The notes: a model not told the origin generated them from the letters alone. A DNA stretch of 64,000 nucleotides from Bacilli bacterium (GCA_017398545.1 JAFQFT010000073.1:40416-104415), one strand, 5' to 3'. Numbered from the stretch's first letter, positions 24,796-33,652 are shown. Numbers and translations: made by a program.

Positions 24796-25779
24796 ATGGA
24801 TAAAATTATTGTTTGGACTTTTGATGATTTAGAACTTGAAAAAAGAATGACAGGTCCTGTTAATCAAACATTAAATTTAGTTAATACAGAATTTGGTGTA
24901 AATTTAACGCATATTCCTAATCAATTAATAAGTAATGAAGAAAATAATAATTTAGATGTTGTTAAAATGTTATTACAAGTTGTAAGTAAATTATCTATAA
25001 GTGGAATTGATTTTAGTGATCGTGATCTAGTACATATTATTCAAGTTTTAAAATCAAGTAATAATTTAGAAATAAGTGGTAATGAAATATTAGAGTTTTA
25101 TAAGAAAAAAATATTAATTTTACATACTGCTGATGGTAAAAGGATATATGCAAAAACTTTAATGCAGAAGCGTTATTTAGAATTATTAGAATCATCTAGT
25201 ATTTTATTTGTGACTGGTAGTGCTGGTACTGGTAAAACTTATTTAGCTGTTGCGTATGCAGTATCAAAGTTAAAGAAAAATGAAATAAAGAAAATTATTA
25301 TCACACGTCCAGCTGTTGAAGCAGGTGAAAAATTAGGTTTTTTACCAGGGGATTTAAAAGAAAAAGTTGATCCATATTTAGTACCAATTTATGATGCGTT
25401 AAATGAGTTTTTAGGTAAAGAAACAGTTGATAAATTAGTTGAAAAAGGTGTTGTTGAAATAGCACCACTTGCGTATATGAGAGGGCGTACGCTTGATCAT
25501 GCGGTAATTATTTTAGATGAAGCACAAAATACAACTAATAATCAAATGAAGATGTTTATTACACGTTTAGGTTTTAATTCTAAAATGATTATTACTGGTG
25601 ATTTATCACAAATAGATTTACAAAAAGGCCTTACATCTGGGCTTTTAGAGGCTACTAGAATCTTAAAAGGTATTAAAGGAATTGAGCATTTACATTTTAG
25701 TAAATATGATGTAATGAGACATCCACTTGTAACTAAAGTAATTGAAAAATATGAAGAGGTAGAAAATGATTCATTATAA
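24796..25779 (+). CDS. phoH: PhoH-family ATPase
   Basis: P-loop ATPase of the PhoH/YbeZ type, 327 residues, thought to act with YbeY in RNA metabolism. Walker A GSAGTGKT (residues 141-148), the family segment ITRPAVEAGEKLGFLPGDL, and Walker B VIILDEAQNTT are intact. AAAGGTGG precedes the ATG. It overlaps ybeY by 14 bp, the same pair order as in Bacillus, and starts the cluster phoH-ybeY-cdd-era-yqzL-recO. Confidence 0.93.
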   Translation: MDKIIVWTFDDLELEKRMTGPVNQTLNLVNTEFGVNLTHIPNQLISNEENNNLDVVKMLLQVVSKLSISGIDFSDRDLVHIIQVLKSSNNLEISGNEILEFYKKKILILHTADGKRIYAKTLMQKRYLELLESSSILFVTGSAGTGKTYLAVAYAVSKLKKNEIKKIIITRPAVEAGEKLGFLPGDLKEKVDPYLVPIYDALNEFLGKETVDKLVEKGVVEIAPLAYMRGRTLDHAVIILDEAQNTTNNQMKMFITRLGFNSKMIITGDLSQIDLQKGLTSGLLEATRILKGIKGIEHLHFSKYDVMRHPLVTKVIEKYEEVENDSL

Positions 25780-26215
25780 TTTATATGGTGATGTAAAAAA
25801 GTTTGATTTTTCTGTTAGAAAAGTTATTAGCAGTGTTTTAAGAACAGTAAAAAAAATAGAATCATTAAATACTGAGCATATTATGAGTATTATTCTTGTT
25901 GATAATAAAAAAATTCATGAAATTAATTTGGAATATAGAAATATTGACCGTCCAACAGATGTTATATCTTTTGCGGCTATTGATTCTTCAAGTAATCGTG
26001 AATTAGGTTATGAACTTGGTGATATTTATATTTCAATTGATAAAGTTTATGAACAAGCAGAGGCTTATAATCATAGTGTTATGCGTGAATTTGCGTTTTT
26101 AGTTACACATGGAATACTGCATTTACTTGGATATGATCATATAGAATATGACGAAGAACAAGTGATGTTTAAAAAACAAGATGAAGTTTTATCTATATTA
26201 GGTATAAAGAGGTAA
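25766..26215 (+). CDS. ybeY: endoribonuclease YbeY
   Basis: Zinc-dependent endoribonuclease for 16S rRNA 3' end maturation and ribosome quality control; 149 residues. The zinc motif HGILHLLGYDH (His115, His119, His125) and the upstream NIDRPTDVISF segment are intact. Translation is probably coupled to phoH through the 14-bp overlap. Confidence 0.95.
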   Translation: MIHYNLYGDVKKFDFSVRKVISSVLRTVKKIESLNTEHIMSIILVDNKKIHEINLEYRNIDRPTDVISFAAIDSSSNRELGYELGDIYISIDKVYEQAEAYNHSVMREFAFLVTHGILHLLGYDHIEYDEEQVMFKKQDEVLSILGIKR

Positions 26216-26219
26216 TAAA

Positions 26220-26627
26220 ATGTTAAGTTTAGATGAAAAATATGAATTAGCAGTACTTGCTAGAAGTAGAAGTTATAGTGTATATTCTAAATTTGCAGTT
26301 GGTGCTGTATGTATTTTAAAAAGTGGTGAATATGTACTAGGTTGCAATGTAGAAAATGCTTCATATGGTCTTTGTAATTGTGCAGAACGTACAGCATTAT
26401 TTAGTTTAATAGCAAATGGATATGATCCAAAAGATGTTGTTGAAATGGTTATTATTGCTGATACTACTAAACCTGTTTCGCCTTGTGGTGCATGTCGTGA
26501 GGTTATGAAGGAATTATTAAATGAAGATGTAGTGGTTACATTATTTAATTTAAATAAAGATGTTAAAGTATTAAAAGTTAAAGATTTATTACCATATGCA
26601 TTTGATGAAGGAGATTTAAATGAGTAA
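26220..26627 (+). CDS. cdd: cytidine deaminase
   Basis: Deaminates cytidine and deoxycytidine to uridines in pyrimidine salvage; 135 residues, the homotetrameric short type. The zinc site is CAERTALF (Cys, catalytic Glu) plus PCGACREV. It lies 4 bp after ybeY and overlaps era by 8 bp; the dgkA gene found here in Bacillus is absent. Confidence 0.95.
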   Translation: MLSLDEKYELAVLARSRSYSVYSKFAVGAVCILKSGEYVLGCNVENASYGLCNCAERTALFSLIANGYDPKDVVEMVIIADTTKPVSPCGACREVMKELLNEDVVVTLFNLNKDVKVLKVKDLLPYAFDEGDLNE

Positions 26628-27531
26628 AAGCAATTTTAAATCGGGATTTGTATCAATTATTGGTCGTCCTAATGTTGGTAAGAGCACTCTTCTTAATAAC
26701 TTCTTAGGTATGAAACTTGCAATTGTTTCACCACGTGCTCAAACAACAAGAAATAGAATACAAGGTATTTATACAACTGAAACAGAACAAATTATTTTTA
26801 TTGATACTCCTGGGATTCATAAACCAAAAAATGAACTAGGTAATGTTATGAATGAATTTGCCTATTCAGCACTTGATGGTACTGATTTAATTTTAATGCT
26901 TGTTGATGCATCATGTGAAATTGGTGAAGGTGATAAGTATATTATCGAACAACTATCTAAAGTTAAAATACCAGTAATATTGGTTTTAAATAAAGTAGAT
27001 TTAGTTGAAGATCAAGTAGTTTTAATGAATAATATAAATTCCTATAAAGATGCTTATAGCTTTGCTGGTGGTATAACTCTTTCTGCAACAGAAGGGTTTA
27101 ATATTGATAAACTAAAAGATATGATTGTTGAGCGTTTAGAAATAGGCCCAATGTATTATCCTGAAGATCAAGTTCTAGATTTACCAGAAAGATTTGTTGT
27201 TGCGGAAATAATAAGAGAAAAAGTATTACTTAAAACAAAAGAAGAAATACCACATAGTGTTGCTGTTACAATTGAAAGTTTTAAAGAAAAAAGTAAAATG
27301 ATTGAGATTAATGCAACAATAATTGTTGAACGTTCTAGTCAAAAAATGATTGTAATCGGTAAAGGTGGTCAAATGATTAAAAGTATCGGTACTGATGCAA
27401 GACGTGATATTGTTAAGTTTTTAAATCAAAAGGTATATTTAGAATTATTTGTTAAAGTTGAAGAAAATTGGCGAAATAATAAGAAATATCTAAAAGAATT
27501 TGGATATAAGATTGATGATTATAAGAAATAA
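26620..27531 (+). CDS. era: GTPase Era
   Basis: Essential GTPase that binds 16S rRNA near its 3' end in 30S assembly; 303 residues. G1 GRPNVGKST, G3 DTPGIHKPKN, G4 NKVD and a C-terminal KH domain (VIGKGGQMIKSIG) are present. GAAGGAG lies within the end of cdd. The link with YbeY and PhoH in one operon fits joint work on 16S rRNA maturation. Confidence 0.96.
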   Translation: MSKSNFKSGFVSIIGRPNVGKSTLLNNFLGMKLAIVSPRAQTTRNRIQGIYTTETEQIIFIDTPGIHKPKNELGNVMNEFAYSALDGTDLILMLVDASCEIGEGDKYIIEQLSKVKIPVILVLNKVDLVEDQVVLMNNINSYKDAYSFAGGITLSATEGFNIDKLKDMIVERLEIGPMYYPEDQVLDLPERFVVAEIIREKVLLKTKEEIPHSVAVTIESFKEKSKMIEINATIIVERSSQKMIVIGKGGQMIKSIGTDARRDIVKFLNQKVYLELFVKVEENWRNNKKYLKEFGYKIDDYKK

Positions 27532-27602
27532 TTACCTTTTTTAATTCGGTATAAATTATAAAAAAAGAATCCATCCTAATATAAAAAGGAGGGATTATTT
27601 TA

Positions 27603-27728
27603 ATGGATAATAAGAAAAAAGAACAACTTTTTGAAAAATTTAAAACAACAGGAAGTATTGAAGATTATTTAGAGTATTCAAAGTATAAGAGGAAACAAAA
27701 AGAAAATGAGGAAAATCATCAAAAGTAA
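27603..27728 (+). CDS. yqzL: YqzL-family small protein
   Basis: 41 residues; ATG 27603 follows AAGGAGGG. The core FEKFKTTGSIEDYLEYSKYK has the F-x5-TG-x-I-x2-YL pattern of YqzL, and its place between era and recO is the same as in Bacillus. The tail is highly charged. Function unknown. It overlaps recO by 23 bp. Confidence 0.8.
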   Translation: MDNKKKEQLFEKFKTTGSIEDYLEYSKYKRKQKENEENHQK

Positions 27729-28440
27729 AGGACTAATTATTAAAGTTCAAGATTATTTAGAAAATGCCGTTCTCGCAACCATATTAACTGAAAATGGCAA
27801 AGAATCGATAATTATCAAAGGTGCTAAAAAGTTAAATACTAGTACTAGACGACTTGGAAATGTACTTACATTGATAGAATATAATCATACTGAATCAAGT
27901 GGATTAAGTGTACTTACAGAAGGTGTTGTAGTTGATAATTATACGTTAATTAAAGATGAATTACTAAAGTTTAATTATGCTTTAGTGATGTTAGAAAAGA
28001 TTAATTTTTTTATTGAAGAGTTTACTGATTATAAGACTTTATATAATTTTACAATTAGTTTATTAAATAAATTAAAAGAAACTTCATATTTAAATGCAGT
28101 TGTTTTAATTTTTCAAATTAAAATTCTTTATTTATTAGGTGTTGCACCATCGTTTAATAGATGTCCTGTTTGTGGTAAAAAAGCTATTAATGCTGCACTT
28201 GATATTAAAAGTGGTGGATTTATTTGTGAGGATTGTCACTATTTAAAAGAAACCAGTTTAAATATTGAAGATTCTAAATTATTCAAAGAGATTTATGTTA
28301 CAAAAGTAAATGATTTTAACGATGAGTTATTAATTAAAATTGATAATCATATAAACATTAATAAATGTGTTAAATCATATTATGAATGGCATTTAGATTT
28401 TAAATCTAAAGTTTTAGATATTATAGAGAAAATAGGGTAG
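27706..28440 (+). CDS. recO: DNA repair protein RecO
   Basis: RecF-pathway mediator that helps load RecA on SSB-coated DNA; 244 residues. N-terminal OB-fold-like region (KSKGLIIKVQDYLENAVLATI), then a helical part with a four-Cys zinc site CPVCGKK ... GFICEDC (about residues 152-176). The start lies inside yqzL and has no strong ribosome site, which suggests coupling. Confidence 0.93.
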   Translation: MRKIIKSKGLIIKVQDYLENAVLATILTENGKESIIIKGAKKLNTSTRRLGNVLTLIEYNHTESSGLSVLTEGVVVDNYTLIKDELLKFNYALVMLEKINFFIEEFTDYKTLYNFTISLLNKLKETSYLNAVVLIFQIKILYLLGVAPSFNRCPVCGKKAINAALDIKSGGFICEDCHYLKETSLNIEDSKLFKEIYVTKVNDFNDELLIKIDNHININKCVKSYYEWHLDFKSKVLDIIEKIG

Positions 28441-28444
28441 ATTT

Positions 28445-28921
28445 ATGAATAAAATAGCAAGTTTTACAGTTAATCATTTAACACTAATTCCAGGACTATA
28501 TGTTTCAAGAATTGATAAAGTTAATGATTCATTTGTTACTACATTTGATATTAGAATTACAAAACCAAATACTGAACCTGTAATGGATAATCCTGGTATT
28601 CATGCAATTGAACATTTAGGAGCAACATTTCTTAGAAATCATTATAAATGGAAAGAACAAGTAATTTATTTTGGTCCAATGGGATGTAGAACAGGTTTTT
28701 ATATGATTTTAAGTGGAAACTATAAATCACTTGATGTATATGATTTAGTTAAAGAAATGTTTGAGTTTATTATAAATTATGAGGGAGTTATACCTGGTGC
28801 AAGTGCAATTGAATGTGGGAATTATTTAGATTTAAATTTATCAATGGCAAAATTTTATGCTAAGAAATATAAAAAAGAAGTATTAGAAAACTTTACAGAA
28901 AATAAATATATTTATAAATAA
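28445..28921 (+). CDS. luxS: S-ribosylhomocysteine lyase LuxS
   Basis: Splits S-ribosylhomocysteine into homocysteine and the autoinducer-2 precursor; 158 residues. The metal motif HAIEH (His53, Glu56, His57) and the GPMGCRTGFYMI active segment are clear. It directly follows recO with a 4-bp gap. No pfs/mtn gene is in the window. Confidence 0.95.
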   Translation: MNKIASFTVNHLTLIPGLYVSRIDKVNDSFVTTFDIRITKPNTEPVMDNPGIHAIEHLGATFLRNHYKWKEQVIYFGPMGCRTGFYMILSGNYKSLDVYDLVKEMFEFIINYEGVIPGASAIECGNYLDLNLSMAKFYAKKYKKEVLENFTENKYIYK

Positions 28922-28933
28922 AAGGAGAAGTTT

Positions 28934-29461
28934 ATGCAAGAAAAATATTATATTGAAATAGTTTTAACTAACGAGAAAGTAATTAGACTCTGTTTAGATA
29001 GTAAGGTTGCACCAAAAAGTGTAGCTAATTTTGTTGGATTAGTTGAAAATAAGTTTTTTGATGGTGTAATATTCCATCGTGTAATTAAAGATTTTATGAT
29101 TCAAACAGGTGGATATAAAATTAATGAAATGAATCAACTTGTTGAAGCCGATGAAGTACCTTCAATTGTTGGCGAATTTGCTAGTAATGGATTTAACAAT
29201 CCACTTAGTCATGATTTAGGTGTTATTTCAATGGCAAGAACAAGTGATAAAAACTCTGCTAGTTCACAATTTTTTATTTGTTCTGCTAAATGTACTTGGT
29301 TAGATGGTGAATATGCTGCATTTGGTTATTGTATGGATGAAGAAAGTAAACAAGTTGTTTTAGAAGTATCTAACGTTGATACATATCGTGCTCATCCTGC
29401 ATTTACAGATTTTCCATGTGATGTTATTGGTATTAAAACAATTAATTTTATTGAGGGGTAA
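28934..29461 (+). CDS. cyclophilin-type peptidyl-prolyl isomerase, cytoplasmic
   Basis: Catalyses proline isomerisation in protein folding; 175 residues without a signal peptide. Cyclophilin landmarks: VIFHRVIKDFMIQTGG, SMARTSDKNSASSQFFI and a later WLDGEYAAFG. AAAGGAG precedes the ATG. The next gene encodes a secreted paralogue, giving one inside and one outside version. Confidence 0.93.
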   Translation: MQEKYYIEIVLTNEKVIRLCLDSKVAPKSVANFVGLVENKFFDGVIFHRVIKDFMIQTGGYKINEMNQLVEADEVPSIVGEFASNGFNNPLSHDLGVISMARTSDKNSASSQFFICSAKCTWLDGEYAAFGYCMDEESKQVVLEVSNVDTYRAHPAFTDFPCDVIGIKTINFIEG

Positions 29462-29464
29462 GAT

Positions 29465-30097
29465 ATGAAGAAGTTATTTTTAGTAGTTATTTGTTTATTA
29501 ACTATAGTTATTTGTTCAAGTTGTACAAACAAGTTTGATCGTACTGATACAGAGAATATTTATGCTCAAATTATTTTAAGTGATAATCGTAAAATTAATT
29601 TAAAATTATATTATGATAAAGCACCTATTACAGTAGATAATTTCATTAATTTAGTTGAAGATAAATACTATAATAATACTGTTTTTCACCGTGTTATTGA
29701 AGGATTTATGATTCAAGGTGGAGGCTATGTAAAAAAAGGTGACGATTACAAAGTAAAAGGTGATCCTGAAACAATTACAGGTGAATTTTCAAGTAATGGA
29801 TGGAAAAAGAATAATATTAAACATGTAGAAGGTGTTATATCAATGGCTCGTGCAACAAATAAGAATTCTGCAAGTTCACAATTCTTTATTTGTTCTGCAT
29901 CAAATGCAAGTGTAACTAACTTAGATGGTGATTATGCTGCATTTGGTAAAACATCAGACGCAAAAAGTAAACAAATTGTAATTGATATTTCTAAAGTAGA
30001 AACATATGAGCATAGTAATGTCTTTACTGATATGCCTGTTAATGTAGTTAAAATAAAAACAATTAAGTTATCTAATACTAAGTTTGAGGCAGAATAA
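29465..30097 (+). CDS. cyclophilin-type peptidyl-prolyl isomerase, lipoprotein
   Basis: 210 residues with a lipoprotein signal (MKKLFLVVICLLTIVICSSC, Cys20 lipidated). The rest is a cyclophilin domain with VFHRVIEGFMIQGGG and SMARATNKNSASSQFFI. It probably helps folding at the outer face of the membrane. It lies 3 bp after the cytoplasmic paralogue, which suggests a tandem duplication. Confidence 0.92.
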   Translation: MKKLFLVVICLLTIVICSSCTNKFDRTDTENIYAQIILSDNRKINLKLYYDKAPITVDNFINLVEDKYYNNTVFHRVIEGFMIQGGGYVKKGDDYKVKGDPETITGEFSSNGWKKNNIKHVEGVISMARATNKNSASSQFFICSASNASVTNLDGDYAAFGKTSDAKSKQIVIDISKVETYEHSNVFTDMPVNVVKIKTIKLSNTKFEAE

Positions 30098-30098
30098 G

Positions 30099-31268
30099 AT
30101 GAATGATTTTACATTTTATTCTCCTACCAAAGTATTTTTTGGAAAAGATAAAGAAAAAGAAATTGGGAAAATAATAACTGATTATAATTATAAAAGTGTT
30201 TTACTTGTGTATGGACAAAGTTCAATCAAAAAAACTGGTTTATATGATAAAGTAGTTAACAGCTTAAAAGATAACAATATTAAATTTATAGAACTTTCAG
30301 GTATTGAACCAAATCCTAAACTTTCTAAAGTAAAAGAAGGAATTGCATTAATAAAAGAAGAACCAGTTGAATTAGTTTTAGCTGTAGGTGGTGGTAGTGT
30401 TATTGATACTGCTAAAGCTATTGCATGTGGTTACTTTTTAGAAGAAGACCCATGGTGTTTGAATGCACATTTAGTTACACCTAAAAAAGCACTTCCAGTA
30501 GGTACTATTTTAACAATCAGTGCAGCTGGATCTGAACTTAGTAATTCATGTGTTATTACTAATGATGATACTAAAGTTAAAAGTGGTTTTAATTCTGATT
30601 TAATTAGACCAGTATTTTCAGTGCTTAATCCAGAACTAACTTTTACTGTATCTAAATATCAAACAGCTTGTGGTATAGTTGATATTTTAATGCATACATT
30701 AGAACGTTTTTTAAATGATATTCCTTGTCAATATTTTACTGATGAAGTTGCTATAGGAATTATGCGTACAGTGCTTGAATGTGGTAAAGTTGCATATAAT
30801 GATCCATTTAATTATGACGCAAGAGCTGCACTTATGCTTGCAAGCAGTTATTCTCATAATGGATTAACTGGTCTTGGTGGTAATTTCTATTTTACTGTTC
30901 ATAAATTAGAACATGAAATTAGTGGAACATTTGATGAAGTTGCACATGCTGCTGGACTTTCAGTATTATATTCTGGATGGGCATTATCTGTATATGATAA
31001 ACTACCATATAAATTTGCAAAATTCGCTCGTCGTGTGTTAGATATTAATATTAGTGATGATTTAGAATGTGCTAAAGAAGGTATTTATGTATTAAGAGAA
31101 TACTTTAAATCAATTGGTATGCCTGTAACACTGAGTGAATTAAATATTAAAGAATCAGACCATTTACCAATGGCTAATCGCATCACAAAAAATGATACTA
31201 TACTTGTTCCTGGGTTTGTAAAAATAGATAAAGAAATGGTTTTATGCATCTTTGATAAAATAAAATAA
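30099..31268 (+). CDS. iron-containing alcohol dehydrogenase (butanol dehydrogenase-like)
   Basis: NAD(P)H-dependent group III alcohol dehydrogenase, 389 residues. ATG 30099 is preferred to an in-frame TTG at 30084. N-terminal FYSPTKVFFGKD, cofactor loop GGGSVIDTAKAIA, metal ligands in VDILMHTLERF and in HKLEHEISGTFDEVAHAAG. Such enzymes reduce aldehydes to alcohols in fermentation; the opening resembles YqhD/BdhA-type butanol dehydrogenases. It follows the cyclophilin stop by one base. Confidence 0.9.
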   Translation: MNDFTFYSPTKVFFGKDKEKEIGKIITDYNYKSVLLVYGQSSIKKTGLYDKVVNSLKDNNIKFIELSGIEPNPKLSKVKEGIALIKEEPVELVLAVGGGSVIDTAKAIACGYFLEEDPWCLNAHLVTPKKALPVGTILTISAAGSELSNSCVITNDDTKVKSGFNSDLIRPVFSVLNPELTFTVSKYQTACGIVDILMHTLERFLNDIPCQYFTDEVAIGIMRTVLECGKVAYNDPFNYDARAALMLASSYSHNGLTGLGGNFYFTVHKLEHEISGTFDEVAHAAGLSVLYSGWALSVYDKLPYKFAKFARRVLDINISDDLECAKEGIYVLREYFKSIGMPVTLSELNIKESDHLPMANRITKNDTILVPGFVKIDKEMVLCIFDKIK

Positions 31269-31278
31269 TTAAAATCTT

Positions 31279-31307
31279 TTGACATATATTCCAAAATATG
31301 ATAAAAT
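31279..31307 (+). promoter_or_regulatory. sigma-A promoter for the zinc-ribbon membrane protein
   Basis: Perfect -35 TTGACA (31279-31284), 17-bp spacer, -10 TAAAAT (31302-31307) extended by TGA. Confidence 0.8.
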
Positions 31308-31336
31308 ATAATTGATTTATAAGTGAGGTATCAAAT

Positions 31337-31687
31337 ATGCAAAAAATTAAATATTGTCCTAAATGTCAAAAACAATATGGTATTAATCAAGAAAAATGCG
31401 AATGTGGTTATGAATTTGTTAAATTAGAAAGTCATGAAGATGAAACAGTTCAAAGTTCTAACACTAAGGTAATCGTTGACAATGTACCTTTATGGATTTG
31501 GACTTTCTTAGGTTTTATTACAGAATCTGTTTGTGGTTGGATTTTTTATGCTAAATTTAGAGAATCATACCCAGAACGTTCGAAAGCTGCTAGAAAAGGT
31601 GCAATTTCATTTTATATTTTCTTAGGTGTAGTAATTCTTGTTACAGTTCTTTATTTGGTACTTGACGCAAAAGGTAAGATTGTTTAA
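31337..31687 (+). CDS. zinc-ribbon membrane protein of unknown function
   Basis: 116 residues. The N-terminus has CPKC at Cys7-Cys10 and a CEC pair at about 20-22, a short zinc ribbon. After a charged linker come two hydrophobic helices (about residues 52-70 and 92-110) with a basic loop between them (ESYPERSKAARKG). It has a strong promoter of its own and GAGGT as ribosome site, but no terminator before rpmG. Function not recognised. Confidence 0.75.
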   Translation: MQKIKYCPKCQKQYGINQEKCECGYEFVKLESHEDETVQSSNTKVIVDNVPLWIWTFLGFITESVCGWIFYAKFRESYPERSKAARKGAISFYIFLGVVILVTVLYLVLDAKGKIV

Positions 31688-31702
31688 TTATAAGTTAAAC
31701 AC

Positions 31703-31731
31703 TTGCATTTATTATAAATTTGTAGTATAAT
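31703..31731 (+). promoter_or_regulatory. sigma-A promoter for rpmG
   Basis: -35 TTGCAT (31703-31708), 17-bp spacer, -10 TATAAT (31726-31731). Confidence 0.75.
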
Positions 31732-31761
31732 AATAGAGATTTTATCAGGAGGATTTATAAA

Positions 31762-31917
31762 ATGCGTATCAATATTTTATTAAGATGTACTGAATGTAGT
31801 GAAGAAAATTATTTAACTCAAAAGAATAAGAGAAATACTCCAGATCGTTTAGAACAAAAGAAATATTGCCCTAAATGCAAGAAAGTGACTATTCACAAAG
31901 AAAAAACTAAGAAATAA
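31762..31917 (+). CDS. rpmG: 50S ribosomal protein L33, zinc-binding form
   Basis: 51 residues: [19 protein letters not shown] at the start, then [14 protein letters not shown]. The two CxxC pairs (Cys9/12 and Cys36/39) mark the zinc-containing C+ form. AGGAGG precedes the ATG. It is a single-gene unit between a promoter and a terminator. secE and nusG, often next to rpmG, are not here. Confidence 0.93.
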   Translation: MRINILLRCTECSEENYLTQKNKRNTPDRLEQKKYCPKCKKVTIHKEKTKK

Positions 31918-31933
31918 TATTAACTTAGTAAGT

Positions 31934-31955
31934 AAAAACCCGAAAGGGTTTTTTT
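31934..31955 (+). terminator. intrinsic terminator after rpmG
   Basis: AAAAACCC, GAAA tetraloop, GGGTTTTT, with T continuing to 31955. Confidence 0.9.
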
Positions 31956-32025
31956 CTTTTTCATCATTTTTTTTATCTTTGGTAAAGTAAAATATTATAG
32001 TATTAAAACTAAAGGGGATATTATT

Positions 32026-33609
32026 ATGCCAAAAGTAAAAAAAGAACCTTATGAAAGTTCAAAGAAGAAAAATTTATTTTTTTATGAAATATTAGGTATA
32101 GTACTTGCTGTACTATCTTTTTTTGCCCTTGCTAAACTTGGTAGTTTTGGATTATATTTATTTTTAACAATTAAATTATTATTTGGAGATTGGGCATTTT
32201 TATTTATTATTATAGGGTTACTTGCAGGATGTTATTTTTTAATGGTTCATGACCATTTACCAATATCATCATTAAGAGTAATAGGGATTTTTTTTATATT
32301 TTTAAGTTTAATTGTATTATCTCATTTTTCGATGCATAATTATATAAAACAATATTCTGAAGATTATTTTTCTCTTACTATTAGTGTTTATATTGATTAT
32401 TTTAAAACTGCTAATAGTGAATCTATTACGGGTGGTGGAATAGTTGGAATGTTATTTTTTTATTTGTTTTATTATTTGCTATCAATTCCTGGAGTTATCA
32501 TAATATCATTATTATTAATCGTTTTAGGTGTAAGTTTTATATCTAGAAAAACATTAAATGAATTTTTTAAATTAATTGTTAAAGTATTAAAAGCAGTATT
32601 TAAGAAAATTAAGTTATTAATAGTTAAGTCTCGTAGTGCAATTAAAAATATTAATCAAGAATTTAATACACCTCAATTAAAAAAACTACCTAAAAATTTT
32701 ATAAAAAAAGGGGATATATCTGAATATACTGAATCTAATTCTACTATAGAGATAATAAATGAGATTAAGCTTATTTTAAATAAATTAAATTATTATCATT
32801 ATCAAGTTGATCATTATTTAACTCCTCATCTTATTGTTGTTGAAATTAAAAGTTATTTAAGAATTGATTACTATAAATTAGAAAATGAGTTGTCTAGAAG
32901 TCTTACAAAACCATTTTTACTTAAAATTAATGAAGATGATAGTATTATAATGATTGAATTTTCAAGTGATGAAATTAGGAAAATTAGTTTATATGAAGTA
33001 TTTAATAGTTATAATAATAATATTTTATTTTTAGGAATAAATGATCATTTTGAAGTTGAAGCATTAGATGATAAACATTTTAGTTGTTTAATGTTTATAA
33101 ATAAAATAAGTAATTTATATTTTTATATTGTCTTAAGTTTATTAAAGCGTTATAAGGTAAGATTATTTGATTTAAATAATGAATTAACGTTATTTAAAGA
33201 CTATTTATTATATGAAACAAATAGTGATAATATTAATCAATTAATTGTTGATGTTGAGAATAAAGAAGATGATGAGATTGAAATTTGTTTTATTAATTTA
33301 AGTAAGAAAATAATAGATAAAGATTTAATAGATAAAATTAGATATTTAATTGAACTAAGTAAAGAACTACCATTTTATTTTATTGTTAGACTTGATAATT
33401 ATATTGTAAATGATCATTATTTTTATGATTCATTTAATTACATTTTAACACTTGATAATTGTTCTATTGATGTTTTAAAAATATTTGGTTTTTATCAAAG
33501 TACCGGTTTAAAGATAGGGGAAGAAGGATTAATAAAAGACTTAGATGTTGTTATGAGAGTTGCGGTAGGTGGATTATCAGAAGAAGAAAGAAGAAAGATA
33601 GAACAATGA
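32026..33609 (+). CDS. SpoIIIE/FtsK-family protein lacking ATPase motifs
   Basis: 527 residues. The N-terminal 180 residues are a clear FtsK/SpoIIIE 4-TM anchor: TM segments near 20-42, 45-72, 82-102 and 140-170, with the family's GGGIVGMLF before TM4 and a basic segment after it. Residues about 235-340 match the alpha part of the motor (LKSY... where FtsK has LGPAVTKYE). The region that should hold Walker A (AGATGSGKS) reads MFINKISNL (residues 356-364), followed by IVLSLLKRYKVRLFDLNNEL in place of ILSLL...MIDPKMVEL. The Walker B segment is also lost. The end (VAVGGLSEEERRKIE) matches VQGAFLSDDEVEKVV of SpoIIIE; the DNA-reading gamma domain is missing. So it cannot be a normal DNA pump. Confidence 0.75.
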   Translation: MPKVKKEPYESSKKKNLFFYEILGIVLAVLSFFALAKLGSFGLYLFLTIKLLFGDWAFLFIIIGLLAGCYFLMVHDHLPISSLRVIGIFFIFLSLIVLSHFSMHNYIKQYSEDYFSLTISVYIDYFKTANSESITGGGIVGMLFFYLFYYLLSIPGVIIISLLLIVLGVSFISRKTLNEFFKLIVKVLKAVFKKIKLLIVKSRSAIKNINQEFNTPQLKKLPKNFIKKGDISEYTESNSTIEIINEIKLILNKLNYYHYQVDHYLTPHLIVVEIKSYLRIDYYKLENELSRSLTKPFLLKINEDDSIIMIEFSSDEIRKISLYEVFNSYNNNILFLGINDHFEVEALDDKHFSCLMFINKISNLYFYIVLSLLKRYKVRLFDLNNELTLFKDYLLYETNSDNINQLIVDVENKEDDEIEICFINLSKKIIDKDLIDKIRYLIELSKELPFYFIVRLDNYIVNDHYFYDSFNYILTLDNCSIDVLKIFGFYQSTGLKIGEEGLIKDLDVVMRVAVGGLSEEERRKIEQ

Positions 33610-33652
33610 TATATTTTATATGAAGGTTTTATGTAATAATTTATTAAATTAC

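Noticed and set aside
32026..33609. SpoIIIE-like gene as a frameshift artefact
   Set aside because: One continuous frame; the sequence on both sides of the lost Walker A still aligns without a shift, so the change is substitution, not frameshift.
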